Source: Polytrichum commune (taxonomy: Eukaryota > Streptophyta > Polytrichopsida > Polytrichales > Polytrichaceae). From it: a DNA stretch of 64,000 nt. The stretch covers positions 3,410,001 through 3,474,000 of the forward strand of contig OX485806.1 in the NCBI GenBank assembly GCA_950295325.1, given 5' to 3'. Below the pieces are notes generated by a model that was not told where the DNA came from, did no database searches, and was given only the letters and a program-made list of their open reading frames with translations. The translations under genes and the position numbers were made by a program. This document shows positions 1-11,110 of the stretch, in pieces (positions within the stretch are counted from its first letter, which is position 1; each line of letters begins with the position of its first letter).

Positions 1-1
1 C

Positions 2-3000
2 TTTGGGCAACTTGTGGGTTGTTAGAAATTCCACTATGCCCGCATACCACGCCGGTGTAGAAGTGACCACAAAGAGGCTATCATCTACTAACATATCATT
101 TACCGGATTTTTTCCTATCTCCTCCGACAACCTAGACAAGTGGTCCGCTTGTAAATGCATACGACCCGGTTTATATTCCACCGTGTAGTTGAATTCTTCT
201 AATAACAAAACCCACCTAGCTAACCTACCACTTAACTCCGCCTTGTTAATTAGATACTTGATAGCCATGTGGTCAACAAAAAATACAACCGGGTTGCACA
301 TGAGGTAATGCCTAAACTTTTTAACGGAAAACACCATGGCTAGGCACTCCCTCTCCGTTGTAGAGTAGTTTCTTTCGGCGGGGGTCAATTGCTTACTCGC
401 ATAAGCTATAGGTTGATCCTTCTCTTTTTCTCCCGTTGCTTGACAAAGCGCACTCCCTATTGCCACATTACTAGCATCACAATAGACGTGAAAAGGTTTA
501 CCCCAATTGGGTGGTATCAACACCGGATAGGTGCTCAACCTATCCCGCAATTCCTCAAAGGCTTTTTGACAAGCATCCGTCCACTCGAATTTGACATCCT
601 TTTTGAGCAAATGGGTAATGGGCACCGCTATCTTTGAAAAATTAGGAATAAGTTCCCGGTACCATCCCACATGTCCTAACAACTTAGAGATCCCCTTGGA
701 ATTGGTTGGAGTTGCCAAGTCGCTTATGGCCGCAATCTTATCCGGATCGGGTTCTCTACCTTTCTCACTAACAACATAACCCAACAACACTCCCTTATTC
801 ACTCCCAAAAATGTCTTATCCGGGTTCAATGCTAACCTCATCTTCCTACACCTAACCAATGCCTCCCTAACACAATGTAGGTGATCATCCACATTACTTT
901 GTGTGCTAAAATCGTCCACAAAGACGGTCATGGATTTGAACAACAAGTCGGTGAAGATATACATTACTAATCGTTGGAAAGTAGCCGGGGCATTACATAA
1001 CCCAAATGGCATCACTACCCACACAAAAGTACCCCAAGGTGTAGTAAAAGCCGTTTTATGGATATCTTGGAGGGCTATGGAAATTTGATTATAACCCGCA
1101 TACCCATCCATAAAGGTATATCGCGAATGACCTCCAACCTCCTCAAGCAACAAGGTGATAAAAGGTAAGGGGAAGTGATCCTTTTGTGTGCACGAATTCA
1201 ATTTCCTATAGTCGACACAAACCCTTAATTTCCCATTTTTTTTCTTTACTAAGACCATAGGAGAAACCCAATCCGTGATTTCCACCGGCTTGATAAACCC
1301 GGCCTTCAATAACCTTTCCAATTCCGCTTTCACCAACAATTGCAATTGAGGATTCATCCTCCTCTCCTTTTGTCTAATTGGCCTCGCCCCCGGAATTAAA
1401 GGAATCCGGTGCTCTACCATTTCCCTAGGAATTCCCTTAAGCTCATCGTAGGACCATGCAAAAGTATCACTAAACTCATCCACCAAATTGCTATACTCCC
1501 TAACCTCTTTCTCCCCCAATTTGGAGCCCATCTTCATTTGTCGGGTTTTTCCATTCTTTAATTTCACATCCACGTACCGCCAATCCGCTTCCGACACATG
1601 TGCTTGTTCCTCTTTGTTCCGATACCAATCGGAAGGCATATTAGGGTAATCTTTCACATCTTGACCTACAACTATCCCCGTAGACGTGGTCTTGAAATGT
1701 AAAGGCTCCTCCAATTTCGATGACTCAATAATCACATCCTCCTCTTGAGTCCCATCTACATGAATTAAACTAACCTCACCCTCTTCCACGTCATCTACCC
1801 AAGGTGTTAACCCACCGCTAACCCACTCTTCCTCGGTGAGCACCTCACATGGCTCCAACAATGAGCCCTCTCCTAAACTAACACTAGGAAATTCACTCCC
1901 TAAGCCTACTTGGTGAAATGTAACCATTACATCAACCTCGGACTCGGGGTACTCCCTTAGCCATTGGGCATAATCCCCATTATCCCCATAATTGTAAAAA
2001 TTAGGACCTAGACTTCCCGAGCCCGAATCTATAACAACCCTTTGACCTTCGGGATGGACGACTCCCACCAATGCCTTGCCAATCTCATTCTCGTTTAAGT
2101 CATCAATTTCCTTCTCCAATGGCAAATACATCTCCTTCTTCATCCATCCTTCTAATGAACCAATGGACACTATGACCCTATTACCCTCCGGACCATAAGT
2201 GATGGATGGTTTAGGTCCACCCCAATTGACCATAGCATTCGCCATCCGCAACCAAGGCCTACCTAGCAAAATGGGGAAGGTGTCCTTGTTGGAGTGCATT
2301 TTAATGACATGGAAGGTGACCAAGTACTCCTCACCTCCCGTAGTCATTCTACAATCCTTGATCATCCCCAAAGGCGTAGTCGAACTTTGATTTGCCATAT
2401 TTATGACCAAAGGTGAAGGCCCCGTGAGTCCAAGTCCCAATTTTTTCATAGTATCCTCCGGTAGTATGTTTAGACTACTCCCTCCGTCGACTAGCACATT
2501 AGGAACCACCTTATCTACTATAACAACTTCTATTTCTATAGCTTTCACGTCTCTTCCACCTTGTGATTGGATCCTAGCGGCTATTTTAGCTTTCACCTTC
2601 CTCATCCTCTTGTGTACCGGCATTCCCTCCTTTAATGTTTTCCTTGCCGTGGGTGAAATTTCCAATAGTTGGCCGAAAGTAATATCCGCCTTGAGTGTAC
2701 TAAGGTCCGCCCACAAGTCGTACCCGGTAGATCTTTCCACCTTAGAATTACCCACTACGTCGAATTCGTCTACGGGAACCCCCGGTCCTTCCCATTCACC
2801 CACATCGCTATTATCCAAGTCATGTACCGCATTAGTCCTCTCCCTATCTTGTAAAATTATATTTTCCCTCTCCACATCCTTAGTAGCTCTTCTAGCTACC
2901 CTATCCAACTCGGAGAGATTAATCTCTTCATCCGAAGAGTAATTTCCTTGCTCTCCTATTCCTACCTCCAACGGGGCATCCCCTCTCCTAGCCCTAGTAG

Positions 3001-4225
3001 TTACCGCTAGTGCAGGTGCTTCTTCAACCACACCCTTACCCTTCACTAACTCATATGTAATAGCATTGGTGTGAGGAGGCCATTGACTTTGCTCCTCTCC
3101 AATTCTCGTTGGGAGAGGAAGCATGTCATCACATGTGGCCTCCAACACTCCATCCATGAACCTAACATCTTGGGAGTTAGATGGTCCCGGATCCGTTGGA
3201 GGCGCTTGTCTCCCGTTACTACCATTAGGTGGAACTCCTTGTCTATTTTGTATTGGAATGTAACCGGTTGTAGTTTGCAAGCCCGCCGGTGGATGAAAAG
3301 TTTGCCTAGCATTACTATGGTCATAGTATAAGTTAGGTGGCCTAAGTTCATTGGCCGGTACTCCTTGTGGCCTAGCACCTCGCATATTATCCCTTGCTTG
3401 TTGTTGTGGATTAGCCACCGGGTAAGGGACATTAATTATTTTGTCCGGTTGGCGACACGTATCCGAGGGATGACTTCCTCCACAATTGCTACAATTAAAC
3501 TCTTGACCTTCGGACCAACATTGTCCTTGAGCGTGCCACCTTCCACAAAAGGGATGAAATTCCTTCTTCTCTAAATTTTGGCCACCTTGCCCTCTAGGTT
3601 GTGGTCCTCTATTGCTTCCATTTCCATAGTGAGGTGGCGCTTGACCTCGTTGATTTTGTTGAGGTGGGTTACCGTTTCCTCTTTGGTCACGGTTTTGTCC
3701 ACTTCTACAAAATTGACGCGTGTGGCCCGGTTGGCCACATTGGACACACCATAATCCGGAAGAATGCCTACCCGACTCAACCGGGGGTGGAGGCCCCGGT
3801 TGTTGACTCCGGATCATTAATGACATTTGATCCGTGAGGCTTTGCATTTGTTTTATCATAGCCTCTTGGAATCCTAGTTGGCTAGCACCTAGTCTTCTCT
3901 CAACCTCCTCCAAGTGTGGATCCGTTCTAGGGGCCGGTAGTGCCAAAAGAGGTGCCGGTTCCCTAACCGCTAAAGGTCGGGGACCGGTGTCCACAATGGC
4001 ATATGGAATTTGGTTCTCATACTTAGCGGGTTCTACCGCTACCACCCTAGGGCGTATGGGGATGAATTGTGGGATCAATTCATCCTCCCTTCTCCATAGC
4101 CTTTCGTGATCTTTATCCAAGTTTTCAATATCTCTAGCCGCACGCTTGGCATCCGCCAAGGTCAAGGGATTCCTTTCTAGAACACCCCTAATAGTTCCGG
4201 ACTTAAAAAACCCTTGAATGAAAAA
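2..4225 (-). pseudogene. gag-pol: Ty3/gypsy gag C-terminus, protease, reverse transcriptase and RNase H (partial)
   Basis: This continues the gag frame after the stop and I see no further stop to the window edge. In order on the minus strand: a proline-rich gag tail, a zinc knuckle CVQCGQPGHTRQFC (about 3750-3708), a second CCHC cluster (CSNCGGSHPSDTC, near 3500-3460), then a retropepsin with LVDGGSSLN (about 2494-2468). RT motifs follow: VCVDYRKLN (~1228-1202), YAGYNQI (~1100), PFGLCNAPATFQR (~1010) and FVDDF (~922-908). RNase H ends it: 'YCDASN', 'NYSTTERECLAMV', 'VDHMAIKYL', 'SGRLARWVLLLEEF' and 'ADHLSRL' (~600-130). The protease has DGGS in place of the usual D-S/T-G, and RT has FVDD in place of YVDD; both variants occur in plant Ty3 elements. 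No gag/pol frameshift is needed. Integrase lies outside the window. Confidence 0.85.
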
Positions 4226-5041
4226 TTACTTTAGCGTGTCGTCGTTGAGCATGGTACCCACAAATCTAGTGCACACTAAATCAAACCTCCTAATGTAAGC
4301 CGAAATTTCTTCCTCCCTTCCTTGCTTCAATGACGACAATGCCCTTAATGCGGTACTTTGACCCACTTCCGGCCTAAATTCGTTAAGAAACTCCCTTTGT
4401 AATTGTTCCCATCCCCTAAAATGTCCCTCGGCATGATCCCGATACCATTCATAGGCTTCCCCCTCTAGAGTGGTAGGAAACCACACTAACCAATAACCCG
4501 GGTCGGTTATGAGGAAGCTAGCCAACCGTTCGATATACCGTTCCATGTGCCGAGAGGGGTCCTCATCCTTGGTCCCATAAAATTTAGGGAGATGAGATGG
4601 CATATCCATCGCCGCTAAATTTTGTGGAACCACAATTGGTAGGCCTCTTGGCCTAACCAATGGGTCTATTGGAGGTATAGGAGGTATGGGCGGAATTGGG
4701 GGTATGGGTGGTGGATCCATCCCCCGTTCCTCGGCCATGGTGACCGGTGAACTATTCAACAATCCCCTATCAACTTCTACCGGGAATTCTTCTCTAAGTG
4801 TGTAATTTTCCGAAGAAGTTTCACCACTCAATTTGGAGGGAGTGATCTCCTCTTCAAGTTGAGCTCCAAGTTCTAAGGTGTTTAGAATTGACCTAGTCCT
4901 AGGTTCGACGTTCAAACAACTCTCTATTCTAACATTATCTTGTTCTAATCTATCACTGATTTTAGAGGACCGCCTCTTTCGAGTAGATTTCTCTAGTCCT
5001 ACTATCAAACTTGGTTTTTGTGAGCGAGTCCTACCTTGCAT
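4226..5041 (-). CDS. gag: Ty3/gypsy gag, N-terminal part (ends at a premature TAA)
   Basis: This 271-residue ORF starts at an ATG at 5041. It has a charged N-terminus, a proline/isoleucine repeat (IPPIPPIPP, around residue 115), then a typical retrotransposon gag core: 'GTKDEDPSRHMERY', 'EGEAYEWY', 'LQREFLNEF' and 'LKQGREEEISAYIRRF'. In the family this core forms the capsid that packages element RNA. The frame ends in TAA at 4226-4228, exactly where gag proteins of this class continue with a 'FFIQGF'-like segment. That segment is present immediately downstream in the same frame, so the stop is a nonsense mutation or a leaky stop rather than the natural gag end. The start was chosen because it is the first ATG of the frame and directly follows the leader. 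Confidence 0.85.
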   Translation of the reverse strand: MQGRTRSQKPSLIVGLEKSTRKRRSSKISDRLEQDNVRIESCLNVEPRTRSILNTLELGAQLEEEITPSKLSGETSSENYTLREEFPVEVDRGLLNSSPVTMAEERGMDPPPIPPIPPIPPIPPIDPLVRPRGLPIVVPQNLAAMDMPSHLPKFYGTKDEDPSRHMERYIERLASFLITDPGYWLVWFPTTLEGEAYEWYRDHAEGHFRGWEQLQREFLNEFRPEVGQSTALRALSSLKQGREEEISAYIRRFDLVCTRFVGTMLNDDTLK

Positions 5042-5929
5042 TCCATAAGAATCGATCGACCCTCACTTGACCACACATAATCCTAGCAATTCCCCTCTTA
5101 ATATTTTCACTTGTCTTGGTGTGGTTATAATTTTTTTAGGAGGTGAGGAAAAGAACCTGCAAGCCCACTTAGGTGAAAGAATCCCAATAGGGGATAGGCA
5201 TGTTCATGTTAATTTTTTGGTTAAGTCGGAGCATCACCTCCGCACCTTCCCGCAAATTAACACTCACCACAATACCGATTGTGAGGGGGTGACCTTCCGA
5301 GTAGATTATGTTAAAAGTCGAGGCTTCACCCTTCAACTTCTCACACCATCCACAATTCGGGAATTACCCTCTACAACGGATAACAACAATCACGAGTACA
5401 AAAGGCATTCCTTAATTAGTTAATGAGTTCACTTTGAAGAAATAAACATACCTTGAGCAATCGCATCCCCCTGTGAGTTAGCACTCCCCTCAATCGTGAC
5501 TCAATGTAACAACACCATAAACTTTGTGAAATATTAATTTAATCTAGAGCATGAAATGACAACTCCCAAAACTTTGAGACTCACCCCGGGGTGAGTGTCA
5601 AAGTTCAATGTCCTAAGATGAATTTACCCTCTAATGTTTTAATGAGCTACTCGGTTATAGGTTCCTTTTAAGTTCTTAGCAAATCCCCAAAAAGGTTGAG
5701 GACGTACCTTCGCCGCGCTCCTTCCTCAAAAATGAATTTGCGTAATTGACAATGCAATTCATTCCAAGGAATAGTTGAAATACAATGAATTCAAATGTAA
5801 CCCAAAGAGAGAATACTTACCGAGTTTCGGGTGCTCCTTCCCTTCTCTCAAGTTTGTGTCTCCAATTTTTCCTAGTTGCCTCCAAGTCTCCCAGTCGCCT
5901 CCAAGTCTTGTAACTACCTTCCGCTTCGC
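5042..5929 (-). other. Ty3/gypsy untranslated leader between PBS and gag
   Basis: About 0.9 kb between the candidate primer-binding site and the gag ATG. On the plus strand it is rich in short direct runs ending in 'CACC/CCTC' and shows several short open frames in both directions, none with a recognisable protein. I read it as the 5' leader where dimerisation and packaging signals normally sit. No feature beyond its position supports this. Confidence 0.55.
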
Positions 5930-5946
5930 TCCCGGCGGACGCACCA
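5930..5946 (-). promoter_or_regulatory. Candidate tRNA primer-binding site
   Basis: Read on the minus strand, the sequence TGGTGCGTCCGCCGGGA starts four bases after the LTR end. It begins TGG, complementary to a tRNA 3' CCA, and continues as a GC-rich tract like the 3' half of a tRNA. It is not the initiator-Met PBS (TGGTATCAGAG) common in plant elements. The tRNA identity cannot be settled here. Confidence 0.6.
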
Positions 5947-6635
5947 ATTATGTGAGGCCAAACCCCCCACCCTTAAGCGTCCGTAGTCCGAGTAGTGGGT
6001 TTGGGCTCACATTCCTCCGCGGTATTGGATTTGGACTTGGATGAGTCCATAGTGCAAGGTTCACCCTTCAAGTGGTCTTGGATTTAACTGGAATTTCACT
6101 TTTAACAACTCAATGTACGATTTCAATACGTATGTGGAGAATGCACAAGTTAACTATGTTATTTTAACCTCCTTATGCTCGGGTGCTATTTTGTCTTTGT
6201 TTGCTTCTAACGTCCATCCGGCTGCTTTAGCTACACAAGCCCTTAAGGATATCCCTCTCCTAAATGGAGTCCGTGCCGTTGACTCTATACTACCACTTGA
6301 ACTATCACTTGTGTATTCCGTATCGCTACTATAAGAGGTCTCACTTGGTGTCTCCATACCGTACATAAGCCTTTAAGTATTAATAAATACTTATGTGACT
6401 TATGTCAATCTCTCCCTCGCACCTTTGGTCTTTGCTTCCTTTGTCTTGCCATCGCGAGAGTGCTCCACATTCTCCATTAAGTTGTGCACGTGGTTTATTT
6501 TTAAAGAGAGGATGCAAGTGTTAAAAAAACACTATTCTCTATAGTCAATCTCAAATACATTTACTTGTGAAAGCCACACATAACACTAACTAGTATAATG
6601 TAACTAACTACTTGTCTATGAGCTAATTGGGTAGG

Positions 6636-6890
6636 CTATCTACTAAGCTCCTTCATGAACCCATCTCTTTACTTTCTAATTACATAAACCTAGCTCCTTC
6701 ATAAACCCAGCTTCTTAGCTTCTAACTAAACAAACCCAGCTCCTTCATAAACCCAGCTCCTTCATGAACCCAGCTCCTTAGCTTCTAACTAAACAAACCC
6801 AGGTCCTTCATAAACCCAGCTCTTTACTTTCTAACTAAACAAACCCAGCTCCTTCATAAACCCAGCTCCTTCATGAACCCACAACTTTGT
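6636..6890. repeat. Tandem repeat inside the LTR
   Basis: Irregular copies of 'CCCAGCTCCTTCATAAACC', with spacer 'TTAGCTTCTAACTAAACAAA' or a variant, recur about seven times. Unit length alternates between about 20 and 46 bases. It looks like LTR-internal minisatellite expansion. Confidence 0.75.
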
Positions 6891-7389
6891 AGTTGTAATC
6901 CCCAACTACCTCACTAATTATTCAAGCCCTTAACTAATCTTCCTACCTAATTTCCCTAATTCTACTAACAACCCCTTTCTAATCACACAATTCTTCTCTA
7001 ATCCTAAAATCCTAAAATCCTAGAGAGGAGAGGGGGAGAGAGAATTTCCTAACTTCACTAAGACTAACTAATCCACACAAGTATATTTTTGCACTCATCA
7101 CAACATCAAGTGCTCAACTCTTAAACATGGAACTTGCAACCACGTGTATTCAAAACATGAACTTTAAGTACCACAAATTGGAATCATGAATTAACTTTAA
7201 AATCCTTCACGTCAACACTAATTCTACCAAGAGGTCAAGCCCTCTTCAAGGCCAACAAGCCTTGGCTCTCAAACTAAAAACTAAGCACACACATGTGCTC
7301 CAATATGGCTTCCCACACCCACACTTATAACTCGTGGGGTGCCTTGGAGCACAAAGGAAAGAGAGGATGAATGAGGGAAGAATGAGGGA

Positions 7390-7397
7390 TTATATAG
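7390..7397 (-). promoter_or_regulatory. Candidate TATA box of the LTR promoter
   Basis: The minus strand reads CTATATAAT here, followed by a T/C-rich tract. It lies inside the LTR roughly 0.7 kb from its 5' end. A U3/R boundary at this point is plausible but rests on this motif alone. Confidence 0.4.
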
Positions 7398-8097
7398 TAA
7401 GCTTGAGGGGGTGAGCACCCTCAAGGCTCACGATAAGCCCTTGAGATTTCCTCCTACTTAGTAGGCGCCAATCCTATCTTCTAAGCCTCCCTCCCTCAAA
7501 TGATCAACAAGGATCCTAATTCGAACATTTAACTGGCCTTGGCTTTCTACCTACCACACTTTACCAAACTTGGGATGCTTCAACCCAAACTTAGCCTCCT
7601 TCGCTTTCCGCCGCCATAACTTTCTCCCCTTACTTTCCCAAATCGTCGCTCACCACTTAATTCAAACCACGATGCTTAACTCGTGATTTGATTGGTGCTT
7701 TGAGAATTTGCTTATCCTCCACCTTGCATTCTTCCTTGGGCCTTCCCCATTAAGTGGCCATGATGAGGTGGTCCACTTGTGCGCTCCATGTGATCCTCCA
7801 TTCATCCCAATTCGAATGCACTTGCCTCTTGAGTCACTTTGGTTGTCTCCATCCATTTGTACTAGCCTACTCACTAACTACTCAATCCAAGTTCTCCTTA
7901 CCTATCCTCATTCACTCAAATCCTTCCGAAGGTAAAAACACAATAACAACTCACATCCTAGCCTCTTACAACATGGTACTTCTAAGACTAACATTTCACT
8001 CTTTTTATATTTTTGTGAAGTAACATGCTACTTCAAAGTGCATCAACTAACGTTTCAAGGGTCTAAGACTAAATGTGGGCACCCTTTTGGGCTCACA

Positions 8098-8517
8098 CCG
8101 ACTCACTCCGAAGGCTCCAACACCGAACGCGCTGGCCTGGCAGTCTCCCCAACGACGCCCCCACAAATTCGACCCACTGCAGCAACACCGACGCGGACCT
8201 GCACAACACCAACACAACTGCTAAGTCGACAGATACACCAACACTACCCCCGGAGCAGCAAGACCACAACAATCGACCCCCAACACCGAAACCACCAACC
8301 CAGGCCGCCACACGAGACTCTACCACAAGCAATTCAGCAACCAGCAACACCATCACGACGGCATCCACAATCAAGGACCCACTACATCAACACCCACAAC
8401 AATCCCAGCTCCAGACATCACACTGACACGCTCCCACCCCACCCAACACCGGCTCACGATCAACACCGCAACATCCCTGCTAAAGAAGGTAACCCCCGGC
8501 TCTAGTACCTGATTTCC
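8098..8517 (+). other. LINE 5' leader
   Basis: C/A-rich leader upstream of ORF1. It is open in the ORF1 frame (from 8038, which reaches into the LTR) until TAG at 8503-8505, twelve bases before the ORF1 ATG. The encoded stretch is only Pro/Thr/His/Gln low complexity. I treat it as untranslated, though an N-terminally longer ORF1 with one stop cannot be excluded. Confidence 0.5.
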
Positions 8518-10644
8518 ATGGAACACACTAATCAGTCTTCAGGTACCAAACAGGCGGCTACACTCAACGCCCAGTACAACGATTTCCGCCAGCAAGTCGT
8601 CTCACAGCCGCCAATCCCCAACACGTCCCAGCTTTCGAATCACGCCCCGCACCCACATCAACATCATGAATGCGACGCCGAGGAAGACCTTGACATGGAC
8701 GCACAACTCGAAGATGTGTCCCCAGAACGAGGTGGGAGTTCGCTCCAATTGACATACGACCGCTCCTCACACCAAGCCACACACGCACTACCCAACAACT
8801 CCTCACTCCACATTGAAAGCACGCCCCCAACACTCCAATACCGCAACCCCCGAATTGAAGATGTCTCGGAGAGCCAATCCACCAAAAGAAGGAAGGCCGA
8901 CGACTACACCGCCACCTCCGCGCCCGACATCTCGCACAAACCCACACCAACACCGCCAAGTTCGAGAGCAAAGAGGATGGCCACCCTAAGCATCGACATG
9001 ACCGGGCACATGTGGCTCGGGTTTCAAATGCATGAGACACTAGCCATATTACGTGGAAAGAAAGAGTTGAAGGAGAAGCGCACCGACGAAGAGTTTGCCA
9101 ACATTGGCACACCCGCCAATGAGATACAAGAATTTCGCTCACTACGAAGAGCATTCCCAAGAACCAAGCAATTCCTATACCCCAACGAACGTCCGGATGC
9201 GGTTACCGGGCAACATCTACACTTCACCCAAATCCCTATGTACGAGAAGATATCACAAGACACGGGCCTCACCGAGGGATTCCATGTTACCATCCGTTTT
9301 GACGGAGAATACAAGAAGCTCAACCGGAAGGAAGTCAAAACCGCATGCATAGAACGACTCCGGCTCATGAATATGCCATTAGGTACCACCTACTCCAACC
9401 CGATCGACATCGGCATCAACACGGTGACAAGGAATTGGAGCGGATTTGTCAAAATTCACCTTCAATTCCCAATGAGAGATGGACTAGCACTACTCCGTGG
9501 AGAGAGAGCCTTCGTCATGACAATGGGAGACGGAGAAAGGCTCATTGGAAAAGTGGAGAAAGGCTTTGAACTCATCACCAAGGCAAAGAACATGAGGTTA
9601 CACCTTAAGGGTGAAGCTCTCCGCAACCACACGGCATTGGACATACTCCGAAACCTCATGAAGGATTTCTACTACGACGGGCGCGAAGTGGAAATCCTTT
9701 CCCTCACCAAGTCGGAATCGGAGAGGGATTTCGCCTTCATCACCCTCACTACCGAGGAAGCAAGAAATGACATCCTCACCAACGGGCTCACTTTCCACGC
9801 CGAAAAGCTTAAGGTGAGCATCACAAAGGACAAAACCATGAGCAACCCTTCGGAGTTAAGAATTAGTACCACCCTTGTGGCTAATAACTTACCTCAACGC
9901 GAGTCTCAATCGTCGATCACCAACACTCTCAAGAAGCTATTTGGAGAGGAGAACATCACCGGCGTCACCTTCGGACACAAGACCAACCTCGATGATGATA
10001 GACAAGCCGGTTGGTGCCACGTCCAATGTCTTAATGCGGCGGTTTACACGGAGTGGCTACATAAGTCCGCATACATCCTCGGAAGGCGAGTAGACTTCGT
10101 GCCACACAAAGGGAGTATAGACGGCACCGCACCAAACCAAACCGCCATCCGACTCGCACAAGCCCCCGTACGCGAGGTCATAGCTCAAAAAGCCCAAGCA
10201 ATGCACAACACCGCCGCATCCGCCCCACTAGTCTCGGAGAAACTCTTCACCAAAGCGATGAAGGAACTTGCCGAGACAATGGACGACAAACTCACCACGC
10301 TCACACACAACATCAACCTCAATACGGATTTACGCATAGAGGCTTCCACGGACACCCTCAAGTCCCATGCAACCAACATACACAACATAATGAGTGCCAT
10401 GGCCATGGAGTTTCAACAATCGAACAATCGCATGCACAACATAATGCAAACCTTGGCCGCCACTTCACTGGACCCCCCACACACCAACATGGCAAGACTC
10501 CCATCCGCTCCAAGCACTTCCCTCACCAACACACACGCGGGCGACATCAACATACCACAACAAGCTCCACCGGGTTTCCATAGCGCTCACTTTAGGAACT
10601 CCCCAACAAGTCTCCACAAAGGCCAATACCCTCCTCATGAATAG
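8518..10644 (+). CDS. LINE ORF1 protein with RRM-like domains and C-terminal helices
   Basis: An intact 708-residue ORF. The N-terminal ~160 residues are Ser/Pro/His-rich and disordered-looking, with a basic 'TKRRKADD' nuclear-signal-like patch. Three stretches then read like beta-alpha-beta RNA-binding folds: about 245-325 (FHVTIRFDG ... GFVKIHLQF), 361-435 (LHLKGEAL ... FAFITLTTEEA) and 445-545 (TLVANNLP as RNP2-like, AGWCHVQCLN as RNP1-like). Residues ~580-660 are helical and may coil. LINE ORF1 proteins typically coat their own RNA, and RRM-type ORF1s are common in plant and algal LINEs. I see no CCHC knuckle. The stop overlaps the ORF2 ATG (ATGAATAG). G content is normal here, unlike ORF2. 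The RRM assignment is by pattern only. Confidence 0.75.
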   Translation: MEHTNQSSGTKQAATLNAQYNDFRQQVVSQPPIPNTSQLSNHAPHPHQHHECDAEEDLDMDAQLEDVSPERGGSSLQLTYDRSSHQATHALPNNSSLHIESTPPTLQYRNPRIEDVSESQSTKRRKADDYTATSAPDISHKPTPTPPSSRAKRMATLSIDMTGHMWLGFQMHETLAILRGKKELKEKRTDEEFANIGTPANEIQEFRSLRRAFPRTKQFLYPNERPDAVTGQHLHFTQIPMYEKISQDTGLTEGFHVTIRFDGEYKKLNRKEVKTACIERLRLMNMPLGTTYSNPIDIGINTVTRNWSGFVKIHLQFPMRDGLALLRGERAFVMTMGDGERLIGKVEKGFELITKAKNMRLHLKGEALRNHTALDILRNLMKDFYYDGREVEILSLTKSESERDFAFITLTTEEARNDILTNGLTFHAEKLKVSITKDKTMSNPSELRISTTLVANNLPQRESQSSITNTLKKLFGEENITGVTFGHKTNLDDDRQAGWCHVQCLNAAVYTEWLHKSAYILGRRVDFVPHKGSIDGTAPNQTAIRLAQAPVREVIAQKAQAMHNTAASAPLVSEKLFTKAMKELAETMDDKLTTLTHNINLNTDLRIEASTDTLKSHATNIHNIMSAMAMEFQQSNNRMHNIMQTLAATSLDPPHTNMARLPSAPSTSLTNTHAGDINIPQQAPPGFHSAHFRNSPTSLHKGQYPPHE

Positions 10645-11110
10645 AATAGCCATAGCATATACATGGACGATACTCACACACATACTTTGTATTATTTATT
10701 TTTATATTATAAATAATAAACATGCACTTTCACCCAATAAAACTACCACACTTGCTCCATACACCAACACTATTAGACCCAACCAAAAATCAAAAAGATA
10801 CTTCCTAAACACCAAAATACACAAAGACCCATACACTCAACACCATAAGATACCACATCACAAAATCACAACAAACACCACACAAACACACAACACAAAT
10901 AAAACACCCCGCCTCACCCCACCCCAAACCCACACACTATTGGCTATCCTCATTCTTTTGATAACATACGCCCACCACTACAACCCAACACTATACAAGT
11001 CAACATTATCTCTAACACACCAAGACCTCCCACAATACACACTCCCAACGAATGCAACACCATACACAAAACACCCCCAAAACCACACACATTTAACCCC
11101 CCCCCCCTAA
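10637..11110 (+). pseudogene. LINE ORF2 N-terminal segment with hydrophobic helices
   Basis: ORF2 starts with an ATG at 10637 that overlaps the ORF1 stop by eight bases, an arrangement suited to termination-reinitiation. The first ~25 residues contain a hydrophobic stretch (TILTHILCIIYFYII) like a signal anchor, and a second hydrophobic stretch (LLAILILLITYA) lies near residue 104. The frame ends at TAA 11108-11110 just after an 11-C run (11097-11107). The frame one base over is open from there through the 2A motif into the endonuclease. A one-base change in the C-run would fuse the two, so I read this as the start of ORF2 broken by a homopolymer slip. No protein family recognised for this segment. 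Confidence 0.6.

Larger units (their letters stand above)
1..8097 (-). mobile_element. Ty3/gypsy LTR retrotransposon, 5' part, truncated by window edge
   Basis: On the minus strand the order is LTR (8097-5951), a candidate primer-binding site four bases inside it, a ~0.9-kb leader, then gag, protease, reverse transcriptase and RNase H in one frame running off the left edge. The RT-RNase H order with no integrase before them is that of Ty3/gypsy; the integrase and 3' LTR would lie left of the window. Only one in-frame stop was found (4226-4228), so the copy looks fairly young. The LTR abuts the 5' end of the LINE-type element at 8098, so this element may have inserted into or beside the LINE leader. 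Clade not assigned. Confidence 0.9.
5951..8097 (-). repeat. 5' long terminal repeat of the Ty3/gypsy element (2147 bp)
   Basis: Plus-strand ends are TGTGAGGCCAAAC (5951) and TTTTGGGCTCACA (8097), an inverted pair of about 12 bases with TG...CA termini, as expected of an LTR. The inner end lies four bases from the candidate PBS. A TATATA element is present on the minus strand at 7390-7397, and a short minisatellite at 6636-6890. The same end sequence recurs in the relic at 19925-19987 on the other strand. The 3' LTR is outside the window, so length and target duplication cannot be confirmed. The inner 62 bases (5951-6012) themselves form an inverted repeat ending in TTTGGGCTCACA, which leaves some doubt about the true outer boundary. 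Confidence 0.65.

Noticed and set aside
2403-2942. 179-codon plus-strand ORF
   Set aside because: Antisense of the Ty3 protease region; the minus frame has clear domain motifs.
8564-9160. 198-codon minus-strand ORF and other antisense ORFs over LINE ORF1
   Set aside because: Shadow of ORF1; Cys/Arg/Trp-rich translation without motifs.
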